Shown here: in pieces, positions 34,856-44,432 of the stretch | Numbering within the stretch: position 1 is the first letter of the stretch | Layout of the letters: every line of letters starts with the position of its first letter | Assembly: GCA_964354855.1 (NCBI GenBank) | Contig: CAYHBO010000004.1 | Coordinates: 1 to 64,000 of the forward strand | Direction of reading: 5' to 3' | Source: CAYHBO01 sp964354855 | GTDB lineage: Bacteria > Babelota > Babeliae > Babelales > RVW-14 | DNA length: 64,000 nucleotides | Notes under the pieces: model-generated | The model's database searches: none | Told to the model about the DNA's origin: nothing | The model's input: only the letters and a program-made list of their open reading frames with translations | Program-made: the position numbers and the translations under genes

Positions 34856-36913
34856 ATGAGAACAAGTAAGATTGTTTTTTTGCTAAGCATTTTTTTTGTG
34901 GTTCACGCCTACGCTGAAGGACCAAAGTTCCTTAACCTTCACTATCGATTTCCATCACAAGGAGGTCTCGAATCACACCTCCTTATGTTTAATAAAGTTT
35001 TTGAACAACATCAGGTCTCGAACACTCTTCTGACCAGTCAACATTCAACATGGTTAGTAAAAAATATTAATCTTCCACCAAGCCATTATGGCCCCACCTG
35101 TCGCACATACCATCATGAGGGACTCAATCCAAGCATTTTTGATATCATTAACACCTGTAAAGATCTACACCCATCAACCATCATATGCAACTGGATGGAT
35201 CAGTTACCAAATTGCATTAAGGCAGCTAAAAATCATTCCGCCCATACTATCTACATGCACCACACTCCCAAAGATAGTTTTACGGCTGATGAAATCATGC
35301 AGCTTAATCAAACTAACGGCATTATTACGGTCTCTCCAACACTTGCCATGCATCTTAAAAAATTACAAGAAACAGGAGTGATAACGGTAAAACACTTAGA
35401 ACACATAGCACCATTTTGGGATGAAGACCAATTTTTAGGGTTCAAGCCAACACGCTCAAAAAAAGATTTTTTTATCAACCAGTTACAATTGAATATTCCC
35501 GATGACTCCCCTGTCATCTGTTCAGTAGCTAACTTGTACTGGTATAAAAATCATAAACTTCTTTTACATGCTATTGATCAACTTATTCACAAGAGACAAA
35601 AGAAATTTCATGTCATTCTTGCCGGTGATGGATCACGTAAAAATGAGCTTATAACGCTAACACGAGAGCTTAACTTAACCGACTATGTCCATTTTGTTGG
35701 CAAGATACACGAGGTTCCAGAACTTCTGTATCATGCAGATTTTCATGTATTACCAAGTTCTAATGAGCCTTTTGGACTTACCCACCTTGAAGCCGCAACC
35801 ATGAAAAAACCTTTTGTCGGCGCAACAGAAACAGGAGCTGCAGAATTTATCCAACATGGAGTCACCGGATTTATTTTTGAAAACAACAATGCCCAAGATC
35901 TTGCTGATACCTTAGAAAAACTCCTTGATAATCCAGCACTTTGTAAAATCATGGGAGAAAATGCCTATACCTTTGTTCACCAAAACTACTCAAACGAAGC
36001 TCTCTTTAAGAAATGGATGATATTTTTAAAGCAGATGGAAGCGGCTGATGCATCAATCACACAGCAAATAACTCCTCAACCAGAGAATATTGATCATATT
36101 ACCATAGCAATTCTCGCTAAAGATATGGCTCACGTACTCCCTTTATACCTCAGCTGCATTGAACAACAAACCTGGCCTAAAAATAAAACGTATCTTTATA
36201 TTCGCACAAACAATAACAAAGATAATACAATAGACCTGTTAAAAGCATGGATGAATCAAGTTGGGAGCCAGTATGCTGGTATTTATTTTGACGATACCGA
36301 TACAAAAGAACGTGTAGAGAAATATGGCATCCATCAATGGAACTCAGAGCGATTTAGAGTTCTAGGCAAAATTCGCCAAGACTCCGTAACTTGGGCCCAT
36401 GAGCACAAATCTCATTATTTTGTTGCCGACTGTGATAATTTTATTAGACCGGATACTATTGAGGTTCTCATGAATACTAACCTCCCAGTTATTGGACCAT
36501 TACTGCGAAGAAACGACAGTAATGAAAATTATGATTGCTTTGAACATGGACCGTCAACGTTTCATGTTCTTCCTCCAAGTGCTCCACAGTACTGGAGACC
36601 GGACAATCCATTACATACCATACTCGTAAAACAAGAAATGAGAGGATTGATAAAAGTCCCGATCATACACTGCACCTACCTGATAAGACATGAATACCTC
36701 GATCAAGTCAGCTATGACGACAACACTGGCCGTTGGGAATTTGCTATCTTCAGCGACACCTTAAATAAACAAGGAATCCCTCAGTATGTTGATACCCGTG
36801 AAGTGTATGGTTATCTTACCAGAGCTGAAAACGGAACTGAACTTGTAAATTGGCTTACAGAACTAAAGAGTGGCCCATGGCTGAAGAAAACATTGGCAAG
36901 GATTACTCTTTAA
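34856..36913 (+). CDS. Two-domain exported glycosyltransferase: GT4 plus collagen-galactosyltransferase-like domain
   Basis: 685 residues. The signal peptide MRTSKIVFLLSIFFVVHAYA is clear. Residues ~22-395 form a GT4 enzyme (GGLESHLLMFNK, SSNEPFGLTHLE with E-x7-E). Residues ~410-685 are a second, GT-A-type domain: ITIAILAKDMAHVLPLYL, NNNKDNT, HYFVADCDNFI (DxD, D525/D527), VPIIHCTYLIR and YGYL. This order matches what I recall of the N-terminal domain of animal procollagen galactosyltransferases (ILARN.AH.LP, DNT, VDADN, VPMVHSTFLI, EYGFL). Two transferase activities on one exported chain suggest stepwise building of a glycan. The acceptor is unknown. Confidence 0.85.
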   Translation: MRTSKIVFLLSIFFVVHAYAEGPKFLNLHYRFPSQGGLESHLLMFNKVFEQHQVSNTLLTSQHSTWLVKNINLPPSHYGPTCRTYHHEGLNPSIFDIINTCKDLHPSTIICNWMDQLPNCIKAAKNHSAHTIYMHHTPKDSFTADEIMQLNQTNGIITVSPTLAMHLKKLQETGVITVKHLEHIAPFWDEDQFLGFKPTRSKKDFFINQLQLNIPDDSPVICSVANLYWYKNHKLLLHAIDQLIHKRQKKFHVILAGDGSRKNELITLTRELNLTDYVHFVGKIHEVPELLYHADFHVLPSSNEPFGLTHLEAATMKKPFVGATETGAAEFIQHGVTGFIFENNNAQDLADTLEKLLDNPALCKIMGENAYTFVHQNYSNEALFKKWMIFLKQMEAADASITQQITPQPENIDHITIAILAKDMAHVLPLYLSCIEQQTWPKNKTYLYIRTNNNKDNTIDLLKAWMNQVGSQYAGIYFDDTDTKERVEKYGIHQWNSERFRVLGKIRQDSVTWAHEHKSHYFVADCDNFIRPDTIEVLMNTNLPVIGPLLRRNDSNENYDCFEHGPSTFHVLPPSAPQYWRPDNPLHTILVKQEMRGLIKVPIIHCTYLIRHEYLDQVSYDDNTGRWEFAIFSDTLNKQGIPQYVDTREVYGYLTRAENGTELVNWLTELKSGPWLKKTLARITL

Positions 36914-37077
36914 TTTTCCCATCAAAAACCCTTTATCTTTCAAGTAATCATATTCAATTTGAAAACATTGTTGATATTTATCTTAAATAATAGGTAAGAT
37001 CAACCCTGATGGTAATTATAACTAATAATTACAAACTATTTATTTGATAAATAAGCGGTAAGAAAAAGAGTGCTGTG

Positions 37078-38325
37078 ATGCAAAAGCTCCACTTCGTTTC
37101 GCTCCTAACCATGAGCGCCTTCCTTACTATCACCTTGACAACAGACCCTTTAACACTAATACCACTTGATATAAATCCCACCATTCTCCAGCAGAATAAA
37201 AAGCAGGCTCTTCTAAATATCCATTACAATGTTCCCTCTCCTGGCGGCATAGAAACACATTTATTGATTTTTAATAAGCTTTTTGCCCAACAGGCCATCC
37301 CTCATACATTACTTACCAGTAAACACTCTACGTGGATTGTTAATACCATAAATCAACCAGCAAATCCTTATGGCCTACATTGCCATCTATACAATCATGA
37401 TGAAGTAAATCCAACATCAACCGATATCCTTAACACATGCAAAGAAAAACAAATATCCACCATAATCTGTAACTGGGAAGGCCCCCTATTAGATGCAAGC
37501 CTTGATGCTGCCAAAACTCACCCAACAAAACTTATCTTTGTACATCATAATTTTAAAGAAGATTTTACCGATCAAAACATTGAAAAATTCAACCAGCTTA
37601 GCGCCATTGTGGCGGTTTCCCCAGTTGTAACCGAGTCTTTACATCGATTACAAAAATCGGGACGCTTACAAGTAAAAAATATAATGCACATCTCACCTTT
37701 TTGGGATGAAGACAAATTTTTAACGTTCAAACCAACACGATCAAAACAAGATTTCTTTAAACAAAAATTCAATCTCACCTTCACCGATAATGATCCCGTA
37801 ATCTGTTCTGTAGCAAATTTATATTGGTGCAAAAATCAACAATTACTCTTACATGCCGCTGCAAACCTACTCCATACCAAAAATAAAAAGTTTCACCTCA
37901 TTCTAGCGGGGGAAGGCGACGATCTCCCGAAGCTAGAACAATTAGCAAGAGAGCTAAACATAACATCCTGTACTCACTTTGTTGGAAGAACCTTAGAAGT
38001 CCCTGAACTTCTGCATCATATAGATTTACACGTACTACCAAGCTCTCACGAAGGGTTTGGGCTCGTACAACTTGAAGCAGCTATGATGAAGAAACCATTT
38101 TTAGCCGCAACAAAAACAGCCGCTGAAAGAATTATTCAACATGGTATTACCGGATTTATTTTTGAAAATAACAACGCCCAAGACTTGGCAAATAAATTGG
38201 AAACATTAATCGATAATCCAAAACTGCGTCAAACCATGGGACAGAATGCATACAATTTTGTACGCCAACATTATGCAAACAAAATTCTCTTTAACAAATG
38301 GATAGATTTATTGGAGAAAATTTAA
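37078..38325 (+). CDS. Exported GT4-type glycosyltransferase C
   Basis: 415 residues from the ATG (the GTG one codon earlier is also possible). The N-terminus MQKLHFVSLLTMSAFLTITL is a signal peptide. GT-B fold with NVPSPGGIETHLLIFNK, CSVANLYWCKNQ, HLILAGEG and the donor site SSHEGFGLVQLE (E-x7-E). Closely related to the other three GT4 genes. Its stop TAA overlaps the next ATG by one base, so the next gene is coupled. The 164-base gap before it holds only a weak hairpin (GTTGAT...ATCAAC). Confidence 0.87.
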   Translation: MQKLHFVSLLTMSAFLTITLTTDPLTLIPLDINPTILQQNKKQALLNIHYNVPSPGGIETHLLIFNKLFAQQAIPHTLLTSKHSTWIVNTINQPANPYGLHCHLYNHDEVNPTSTDILNTCKEKQISTIICNWEGPLLDASLDAAKTHPTKLIFVHHNFKEDFTDQNIEKFNQLSAIVAVSPVVTESLHRLQKSGRLQVKNIMHISPFWDEDKFLTFKPTRSKQDFFKQKFNLTFTDNDPVICSVANLYWCKNQQLLLHAAANLLHTKNKKFHLILAGEGDDLPKLEQLARELNITSCTHFVGRTLEVPELLHHIDLHVLPSSHEGFGLVQLEAAMMKKPFLAATKTAAERIIQHGITGFIFENNNAQDLANKLETLIDNPKLRQTMGQNAYNFVRQHYANKILFNKWIDLLEKI

Positions 38326-39527
38326 TGAAAATTATCATAAGCGTAATCATATTACTCTATCCGCTCACAATAACAGCAACCGTACAACCATTAAAATCCC
38401 AAAATATTTTAAACCTTCATTACCGATTTCCTCATCCAGGCGGCATAGAAACACATGTACTTATGGCTAATAAAGTTTTTGCTCAACGCAACACACCTCA
38501 CACACTCCTCACAAGTAAACATTCTGAATGGATAGTAAACCGTATTAACCAACCAAAATCACCTTATGGCCCACCATGCTATCTTTTAGGACATGATGAA
38601 TTTTTTCCAACCCCTACAGATGTTCTACAAGCCTGCCAACAAAAACAAATCTCCACCATCATTTGTAATTGGATTGGACACTTAGATCAAGGAATCGAAT
38701 CTACTAAAACTCATCCTGCAGATTTAATTTATATGCATCACGTACCGGTAGATATTTTTAGCCCCATTGAACTTCAAAAAATTAATCAAGCAAAAGGCAT
38801 CGTTGCCGTTTCACCGATCATGACTAATCAATTTAAAACACTCCAAAAAATGGGCATCATTACCATCAAGCATATTGAACATATCGGCCCATTCTGGGAT
38901 GAAGATAAATTTTTACAATGCAAACCAACTCGATCACGACAAGAATTTTTTAAACAGGCATTCAACCTTGATATCCCCACCGACCTCCCACTCGTCTGCT
39001 CCGTTGCAAATTTTGCCTGGTATAAAAACCATCCATTACTCTTAAAAGCGGTAAGTATTCTTATCAATCAAAAACAGAAAAAATTTCACCTCATCCTTGC
39101 CGGCGAGGGGGTGGAAAAGAAAAATTTAGAAGCACTAATCAATGAACTTAATATTGCACCCTATGTCCATTTGCTTGGGAAAACACAAGAAGTTCCTGAG
39201 CTTCTTCACCATGTAGATATCCATGTACTTGCAAGTTCTAATGAGCCTTTCGGGCTAACCCATGTTGAAGCAGCTACTATGAAAAAACCTTTTATTGCAG
39301 CAACAGGAACCGGAGCTTCCACATTTATCAACCATGGCATTACCGGTTTTATTTTTGAGAACAACAATGCGCAAGACCTTGCCAATAAACTTGAAATTGT
39401 TATTGATAACAAAGTATTTCGTGAAAGAATGGGACAAGACGCTTTTACGTTTGTTCGCAATAATTACTCAAATCAAGTTCTTTTTAACAAATGGATGAAC
39501 TTCTTGAAGAAAATAGAGGGGCACTAA
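38325..39527 (+). CDS. Exported GT4-type glycosyltransferase D
   Basis: 400 residues, started at the ATG overlapping the previous stop, which gives the signal peptide MKIIISVIILLYPLTITATV. GT4 motifs: FPHPGGIETHVLMANK, CSVANFAWYKNH, HLILAGEGVE, SSNEPFGLTHVE, GITGFIFENNNAQDLANKL. It is nearest to the GT4 half of the two-domain protein in the NEPFGLTH site. The 3' end overlaps convergent alaS by 4 bases. Confidence 0.87.
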   Translation: MKIIISVIILLYPLTITATVQPLKSQNILNLHYRFPHPGGIETHVLMANKVFAQRNTPHTLLTSKHSEWIVNRINQPKSPYGPPCYLLGHDEFFPTPTDVLQACQQKQISTIICNWIGHLDQGIESTKTHPADLIYMHHVPVDIFSPIELQKINQAKGIVAVSPIMTNQFKTLQKMGIITIKHIEHIGPFWDEDKFLQCKPTRSRQEFFKQAFNLDIPTDLPLVCSVANFAWYKNHPLLLKAVSILINQKQKKFHLILAGEGVEKKNLEALINELNIAPYVHLLGKTQEVPELLHHVDIHVLASSNEPFGLTHVEAATMKKPFIAATGTGASTFINHGITGFIFENNNAQDLANKLEIVIDNKVFRERMGQDAFTFVRNNYSNQVLFNKWMNFLKKIEGH

Positions 39528-42130
39528 GCCCCCGCGACCCACGCCTCAATCTTAACCTTAAAATCTCCCGGAACGCTCACGCCACCGCCTTGAATAACCG
39601 GAGGGTTGCCGCCACCTTTAAGATCAAACGTTGTCTTAAGCCAAGCCGCAAATGCTTTAACATCAACTCCTGAACCTGTATGAGCATATGCCAAGAAGCT
39701 GAAACGATCAGATTGCTTGCCAACCATCACATAAAAACCTGGTTTATGTTGTGCAAGTGATTCCGCAACTTGTTTCAATTCTTCATTAGAAACATCATCA
39801 AGTTCTAGATACAAGAAGTTTGTTTTGCCAACCGCTTTTACTTGTTGTTGCCACTGTGGAATTTGCGTAAGCATGATTTGCTTCTTGAGTTGTTTGATCG
39901 TCGTTGTCGCTTGCATCAATTGCTCATGTTGCTTCTCTACCGCATCAGCAACTTGTTCAACTTTAACTTTGAACTGTTCACTAAGCTGCTTAGCGCCACT
40001 AAATGTTTGTTGAAATAACTCAAGTGATTTAGGCCCAGTCAGAGCAACAATACGTCGCACCCCAGTAGCCAAAGAGCTTTCACTGATAATTTTAAAGCTT
40101 CCAATAATTCCAGTACGCGAAGCATGAGTGCCTCCACAAAGCTCGATTGAATAATCAGCAATAACAATCATACGTACCGTCTCAGGATTGTATTTATCCC
40201 CAAACGGCATTAGGGCACCTACGCGTTGCGCTTCTTTCATCGTCGTGTTTACTACTTCAACAGGAATATTTTCTTGAATTTTTTCATTCACTAAATCTTC
40301 AACACGCTTTATTTCTTCTTTAGTCATTGCATGATGATGCGAAAAGTCAAAGCGCAGATAATCAGGATGCACTACCGAACCGGCCTGTTTAACATGCGAG
40401 CCAAGCGCTTGAATCAAGGCTGATTGCAACATATGCGTTGCAGTATGATTTTTAACGGTACATGGGCGAATTTTAGCATCCACAATACTTTCAACAGCAT
40501 CACCAACGTTAATATCCTGAGCAGGTTTCCCATCAAGTGCCGTTAACGGGATCTTAATCATAATCGCTGGCTTAAATGTTTCACCTGCTTTTTTAAGGCC
40601 AATAACGGGGAACGTTTGATTATTAATCGTCACCGTCCCACTATCATCAACTTGCCCACCAGTTTCAACAAAGAACGGTGATGCTTCTGTTGAGATCCAG
40701 ATACAATCTTCACGTTTTTCAACAAACTGAATGTTACTGCTATTTTTCAGTTCATCATAGCCAACAAATTTAGTTGTCATCCCATCGATCGCAAATTCCT
40801 GCCCTTGCTGATCTTTCATTTTTTTACCTGAAAGCTGTTGTTGTTTTTTCATTTCTACTTCAAACCCAGCTCTATCAATCGTCATATTGCCTTCATTCGC
40901 CACAATTTCAGTAAGTTCTGGCGGGAACCCATAGGTATCATACAGTTTAAAAACTTGAGGCCCGGTCAACACATCCGTACAATTTGTTTTGTGTTCTTCC
41001 ATGTACTTTGCAAGAATATTTTGGCCACCAATCAAGTTTTGGGCAAAACGATCAACTTCGTTATCAAGTACCGCAATAATCAATTTTTCAGACTTTTTAA
41101 GCTCTGGAAAAACGCTCTGCATCGTATCAATAAAAATTTGAGCAAGTTTAGAAAACAAGCGAGCATCGGTAGAAATTTTCTCTGAGAAGAGCGCTGCACG
41201 ACGAATAATTTTTCTTAAGACATAGCCGCGACCATCATTTGCCGGCGAGCAACCATCAGCAATTAACAAGGCACTTGATCTGATATGGTCAGCTAACACG
41301 CGAAAAGCAGCTTGAAGGTCAGCATTACTTTTCTCATAAGAAATATCGGTTATTTTTTCGATGGAATTAATAACCATCATCAACGGATCAGATTCGAACA
41401 CATTGGTTTTACCCTGCATCACCATACATAAGCGCTCAAGCCCCATTCCTGTATCCACACCGGTCTGAGTTAAAAGTTCTAGAGTTCCATCCGCCTGACG
41501 ATTGTATTGCATAAACACGTTGTTCCAAATTTCAAGGTAGCGTGCACAACTACACCCAGGGGCACAACTTGCTTGCTTACAACCGATCGTAGGACCGCGG
41601 TCAACATAAATTTCAGTACATGGACCACATGGACCGGTATCACCCATCGCCCAAAAATTATCCGCTTCACCAAGACGAATGATACGCTCAGTTGGTAATC
41701 CGATAACATTATGCCAAAGATCATATGACTCTTGATCCTCTTTATACACCGATGCGTACATTTTATCCGCAGGCAGACCCATATCTTCGATTAAAAATTT
41801 CCATGCAAATTCGATTGCCTCTTTTTTGAAATAATTCCCAAAAGAAAAGTTGCCAAGCATTTCAAAAAACGTCAGATGACGTTCAGTAAACCCTACTTGA
41901 TCAAGGTCATTATGCTTACCACCAGCACGAACACACTTTTGACTCGTTGTCGCACGAACATAACTTCTCTTTTCTTTTCCCAAAAAACAGTCTTTGAATT
42001 GATTCATCCCGGCATTGGTAAACAATAAAGTTGGATCTTGAGCAGGAATAAGCGATGAGCTGGCAAGCACGGTGTGGCCATTTTTTTCAAAATAACTCAG
42101 AAACTTTTGACGAATTTCAAATGAATTCAT
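39524..42130 (-). CDS. alaS: Alanyl-tRNA synthetase
   Basis: 868 residues, full length for the family. It charges tRNA-Ala with alanine and edits mischarged products. The aminoacylation domain starts MNSFEIRQKFLSYFEKNGH, with FTNAGMNQFKDCFLG and a Cys-rich insertion (CKQASCAPGCSC). The editing domain has the HTATH and ELCGGTH zinc ligands. A helical linker (about 720-760) precedes the C-Ala-like tail ending GGVSVPGDFKVKIEAWVAGA. The gene lies inside the glycosyltransferase island on the opposite strand, and its 3' end overlaps the GT4 gene by 4 bases. Confidence 0.97.
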   Translation of the reverse strand: MNSFEIRQKFLSYFEKNGHTVLASSSLIPAQDPTLLFTNAGMNQFKDCFLGKEKRSYVRATTSQKCVRAGGKHNDLDQVGFTERHLTFFEMLGNFSFGNYFKKEAIEFAWKFLIEDMGLPADKMYASVYKEDQESYDLWHNVIGLPTERIIRLGEADNFWAMGDTGPCGPCTEIYVDRGPTIGCKQASCAPGCSCARYLEIWNNVFMQYNRQADGTLELLTQTGVDTGMGLERLCMVMQGKTNVFESDPLMMVINSIEKITDISYEKSNADLQAAFRVLADHIRSSALLIADGCSPANDGRGYVLRKIIRRAALFSEKISTDARLFSKLAQIFIDTMQSVFPELKKSEKLIIAVLDNEVDRFAQNLIGGQNILAKYMEEHKTNCTDVLTGPQVFKLYDTYGFPPELTEIVANEGNMTIDRAGFEVEMKKQQQLSGKKMKDQQGQEFAIDGMTTKFVGYDELKNSSNIQFVEKREDCIWISTEASPFFVETGGQVDDSGTVTINNQTFPVIGLKKAGETFKPAIMIKIPLTALDGKPAQDINVGDAVESIVDAKIRPCTVKNHTATHMLQSALIQALGSHVKQAGSVVHPDYLRFDFSHHHAMTKEEIKRVEDLVNEKIQENIPVEVVNTTMKEAQRVGALMPFGDKYNPETVRMIVIADYSIELCGGTHASRTGIIGSFKIISESSLATGVRRIVALTGPKSLELFQQTFSGAKQLSEQFKVKVEQVADAVEKQHEQLMQATTTIKQLKKQIMLTQIPQWQQQVKAVGKTNFLYLELDDVSNEELKQVAESLAQHKPGFYVMVGKQSDRFSFLAYAHTGSGVDVKAFAAWLKTTFDLKGGGNPPVIQGGGVSVPGDFKVKIEAWVAGA

Positions 42131-42287
42131 ATGTTACAACCTTTGACAAATAAAACAAAAATATTCAAAAATAGAAGACCTGTACAAAACTACCACAGCT
42201 CTTTGATTTCGCAAAACATTACAGACCCCTAGGACAATTAGACAAGAAAAACGGTTTAAAAGAAACAGAGAGCACTAATGAAAAATA

Positions 42288-42413
42288 ATGAAAAATGTAG
42301 AAATACTAATCCTTGGGGGAATATACTTTCATAATGTATCAGCAGCACAAACAAAAATTGCCTTTATTGCCGCTATTTACGGGAACTATATTGTGTCTAC
42401 AGTATTGGTATAA
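42288..42413 (+). pseudogene. Truncated copy of the DUF616-like glycosyltransferase gene
   Basis: 41 codons (starting MKNVEILILGGIYFH, then SAAQTKIAFIAAIYGNY) match the first 34 residues of the intact gene at 43446-44315 (ILILG.I.FH..SAAQ, IAF..AIYG.Y), and the upstream GCACTAATGAAAAA is shared too. After IYGNY the similarity stops and a TAA follows. The rest of the 42131-42548 gap holds no gene I can support; it is AT-rich, with an ATGGGAAAG ribosome-site region before the methyltransferase gene. Confidence 0.75.
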
Positions 42414-42548
42414 GTAAATTTTAAAGTTTACAACACAAAAACAAGGGGAATGTCCATGTAAATAATTTTGGCTAAGATACATAATCATGGAAGTTCAAGA
42501 TGTATATGGATTTCTATTTTAGTTAACAATTATGGGAAAGTATGTTTT

Positions 42549-43340
42549 ATGATCAAATTAAGGCTTAATAAAAGTTTTTTATTTCTATTATCTATTCTGC
42601 TTTGCTCAATACAACTCAGTACAGCGCATAATGCAACAATTGAAAATCTATACATTGATAATATAAAAAAATGTCTTCTTGATACCATTCATCGTGAAAG
42701 GCTTGATGAAAATGACCACACAAATTGGGTTACACCAAATTCCGCTACAATGATTGGTGAAACTGGCCTCAATAAAATACAATTTCTGGTTGAAGATATT
42801 TTAAAAAATAATATTCCAGGAGATTTAATTGAAACCGGTGTTTGGCGCGGCGGAGCTACCATTTTTATGAGAGCAATTCTAAAAGCTTATCAAATAACTA
42901 ATCGTAATGTTTGGGTCGCTGATTCATTCGAAGGATTACCCAAACCAAATGATATTTTATATCCTTCTGATAAAGAAGACTCTCATCATAAAATAGAATA
43001 TTTAAAAGTTTCACTTGATACCGTAAAATCAAATTTTAAAAAATATGGTTTACTTGATGATCAAGTTAAATTTTTAAAAGGATGGTTTAAAGATACTCTT
43101 CCTTCTGCTCCAATTAAACAATTATCGTTATTAAGACTTGATGGTGATATGTATGAATCTACTATGGATGCATTAAAAAACTTATATCATAAGCTTTCCA
43201 TTGGTGGTTATATTATTATAGACGATTGGACCTTACCTGGAGCTAAAATAGCAGTCCTTGATTTTAGACAAGAAAACAATATTACAGATGAGATATGTGA
43301 TATAAATAAATGGACAATGTACTGGCAAAAAACTAAATAA
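42549..43340 (+). CDS. Exported TylF/MycF-type O-methyltransferase
   Basis: 263 residues from the ATG that follows GGGAAAG and starts a signal peptide (SFLFLLSILLCSIQLSTA). Family features: LIETGVWRGGATIFMR (SAM site), VWVADSFEGLPKP, and LRLDGDMYESTMDALKNLYHKLSIGGYIIIDDW with the metal-binding acidic residues. TylF-type enzymes methylate sugar hydroxyls on natural products or glycans using SAM. SAM would be absent outside the cytoplasm, so an exported member suggests action in a host compartment, or that the hydrophobic segment is an inner-membrane anchor. First gene of the plus-strand block that runs to 60970. Confidence 0.85.
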   Translation: MIKLRLNKSFLFLLSILLCSIQLSTAHNATIENLYIDNIKKCLLDTIHRERLDENDHTNWVTPNSATMIGETGLNKIQFLVEDILKNNIPGDLIETGVWRGGATIFMRAILKAYQITNRNVWVADSFEGLPKPNDILYPSDKEDSHHKIEYLKVSLDTVKSNFKKYGLLDDQVKFLKGWFKDTLPSAPIKQLSLLRLDGDMYESTMDALKNLYHKLSIGGYIIIDDWTLPGAKIAVLDFRQENNITDEICDINKWTMYWQKTK

Positions 43341-43445
43341 CGTGAGTTCGATAAATTAACCAAGCTAGAAAATAAAGTCCGCTCTCAGGGCTTCCGCATT
43401 AAAAAATAAGTAAGCTTTTCCAAAAAAAAATAACTGGGGGCACTA

Positions 43446-44315
43446 ATGAAAAAGTTAAAGATACTAATTCTTGGGAGCATACTATTTCACGGTACATCAG
43501 CAGCACAACCAAGAATTGCTTTTTTTACTGCTATTTACGGAAAGTATGAAGATTCTTGTAAGCCTTTTGCAAAACAAACAATTCCTACTGACTTTATTTG
43601 TTTTACCAACCTTGATCGTTTAGCTGCCAATGAATGGATAATTGATAAAACTCCTTACCATGAAACTAATCCAAGCCCTCTTGATCATGGACGCTATATT
43701 AATTCAATCAAAAATAATATACACACTTTTAATATTGCAAAATATTACAAGCAAAATTTTACCAATATTCCTCGACTAAAAGACTATGAGGTACTTGTTT
43801 GGTTAGACGGCACCATTGAAATTACTAATCCAAAAGTAGCTGAATGGATTCTTGAAAAGATAAAACAACATCCGATTATCGGTTGGGAGCATTGGCGTAA
43901 CGGAAAACTTGCAGAAGAAGTTAAAGCTTCCGACTTTCACCGATACACATCAACCTTTTGGTTTGGACAACCTCAACCCTATCAAGATATTTATGCACAA
44001 TATGATGCATACATCAAAGATGGATTCAATGACAAAGATTATTGGTCCTCAATTGATAAAAACAAACCTCAATTAGGACTTTGGGTAACATGTTTTGTTG
44101 CATTTGATAATAAGAATACAACGATTACCAAGAATTTTTTAGATTTATGGTACCAACAAACATTACAGTATACAACCCAAGATCAGATTGGGTTTCCGTA
44201 TGTTGTACAAAAACTAAACATGATCCCTTATACTTTGCCAGATAGTGAGATTATAGGAACGAGTGATCGTAATAATTTTTATATTAAACATGACCATGGA
44301 AAAGGATTATTATAG
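43446..44315 (+). CDS. Exported DUF616-like (TOD1/MUCI70-type) glycosyltransferase
   Basis: 289 residues with signal peptide MKKLKILILGSILFHGTSA. The pattern RIAFFTAIYGKYEDSCKPF, TDFICFTN, HGRYINSIKNNIHTFNIAKYY, YEVLVWLDGTIEI, HPIIGWEH and LGLWVTCFVAFD follows the DUF616 family, putative glycosyltransferases described for plant TOD1 and MUCI70. WLDG would serve as the metal/donor site. Donor and acceptor are unknown. GGGGG lies 8 bases before the start. A truncated copy lies upstream at 42288-42413. Confidence 0.75.
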   Translation: MKKLKILILGSILFHGTSAAQPRIAFFTAIYGKYEDSCKPFAKQTIPTDFICFTNLDRLAANEWIIDKTPYHETNPSPLDHGRYINSIKNNIHTFNIAKYYKQNFTNIPRLKDYEVLVWLDGTIEITNPKVAEWILEKIKQHPIIGWEHWRNGKLAEEVKASDFHRYTSTFWFGQPQPYQDIYAQYDAYIKDGFNDKDYWSSIDKNKPQLGLWVTCFVAFDNKNTTITKNFLDLWYQQTLQYTTQDQIGFPYVVQKLNMIPYTLPDSEIIGTSDRNNFYIKHDHGKGLL

Positions 44316-44432
44316 GGCGTAAGATTGTTTGTAAAGAAGTATTTTTATCTTGACGAAGAAGTTCACTATCCCATAAGCTCACTCTTATACAATCTAAAAC
44401 ATATAATGAATTTTTTTGGAGAAGGAAGATTA

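Noticed and set aside
36950..37010. GTTGAT...ATCAAC hairpin between the second and third GT4 genes, considered as a terminator
   Set aside because: AT-rich stem without a following T run; transcription could continue through it.
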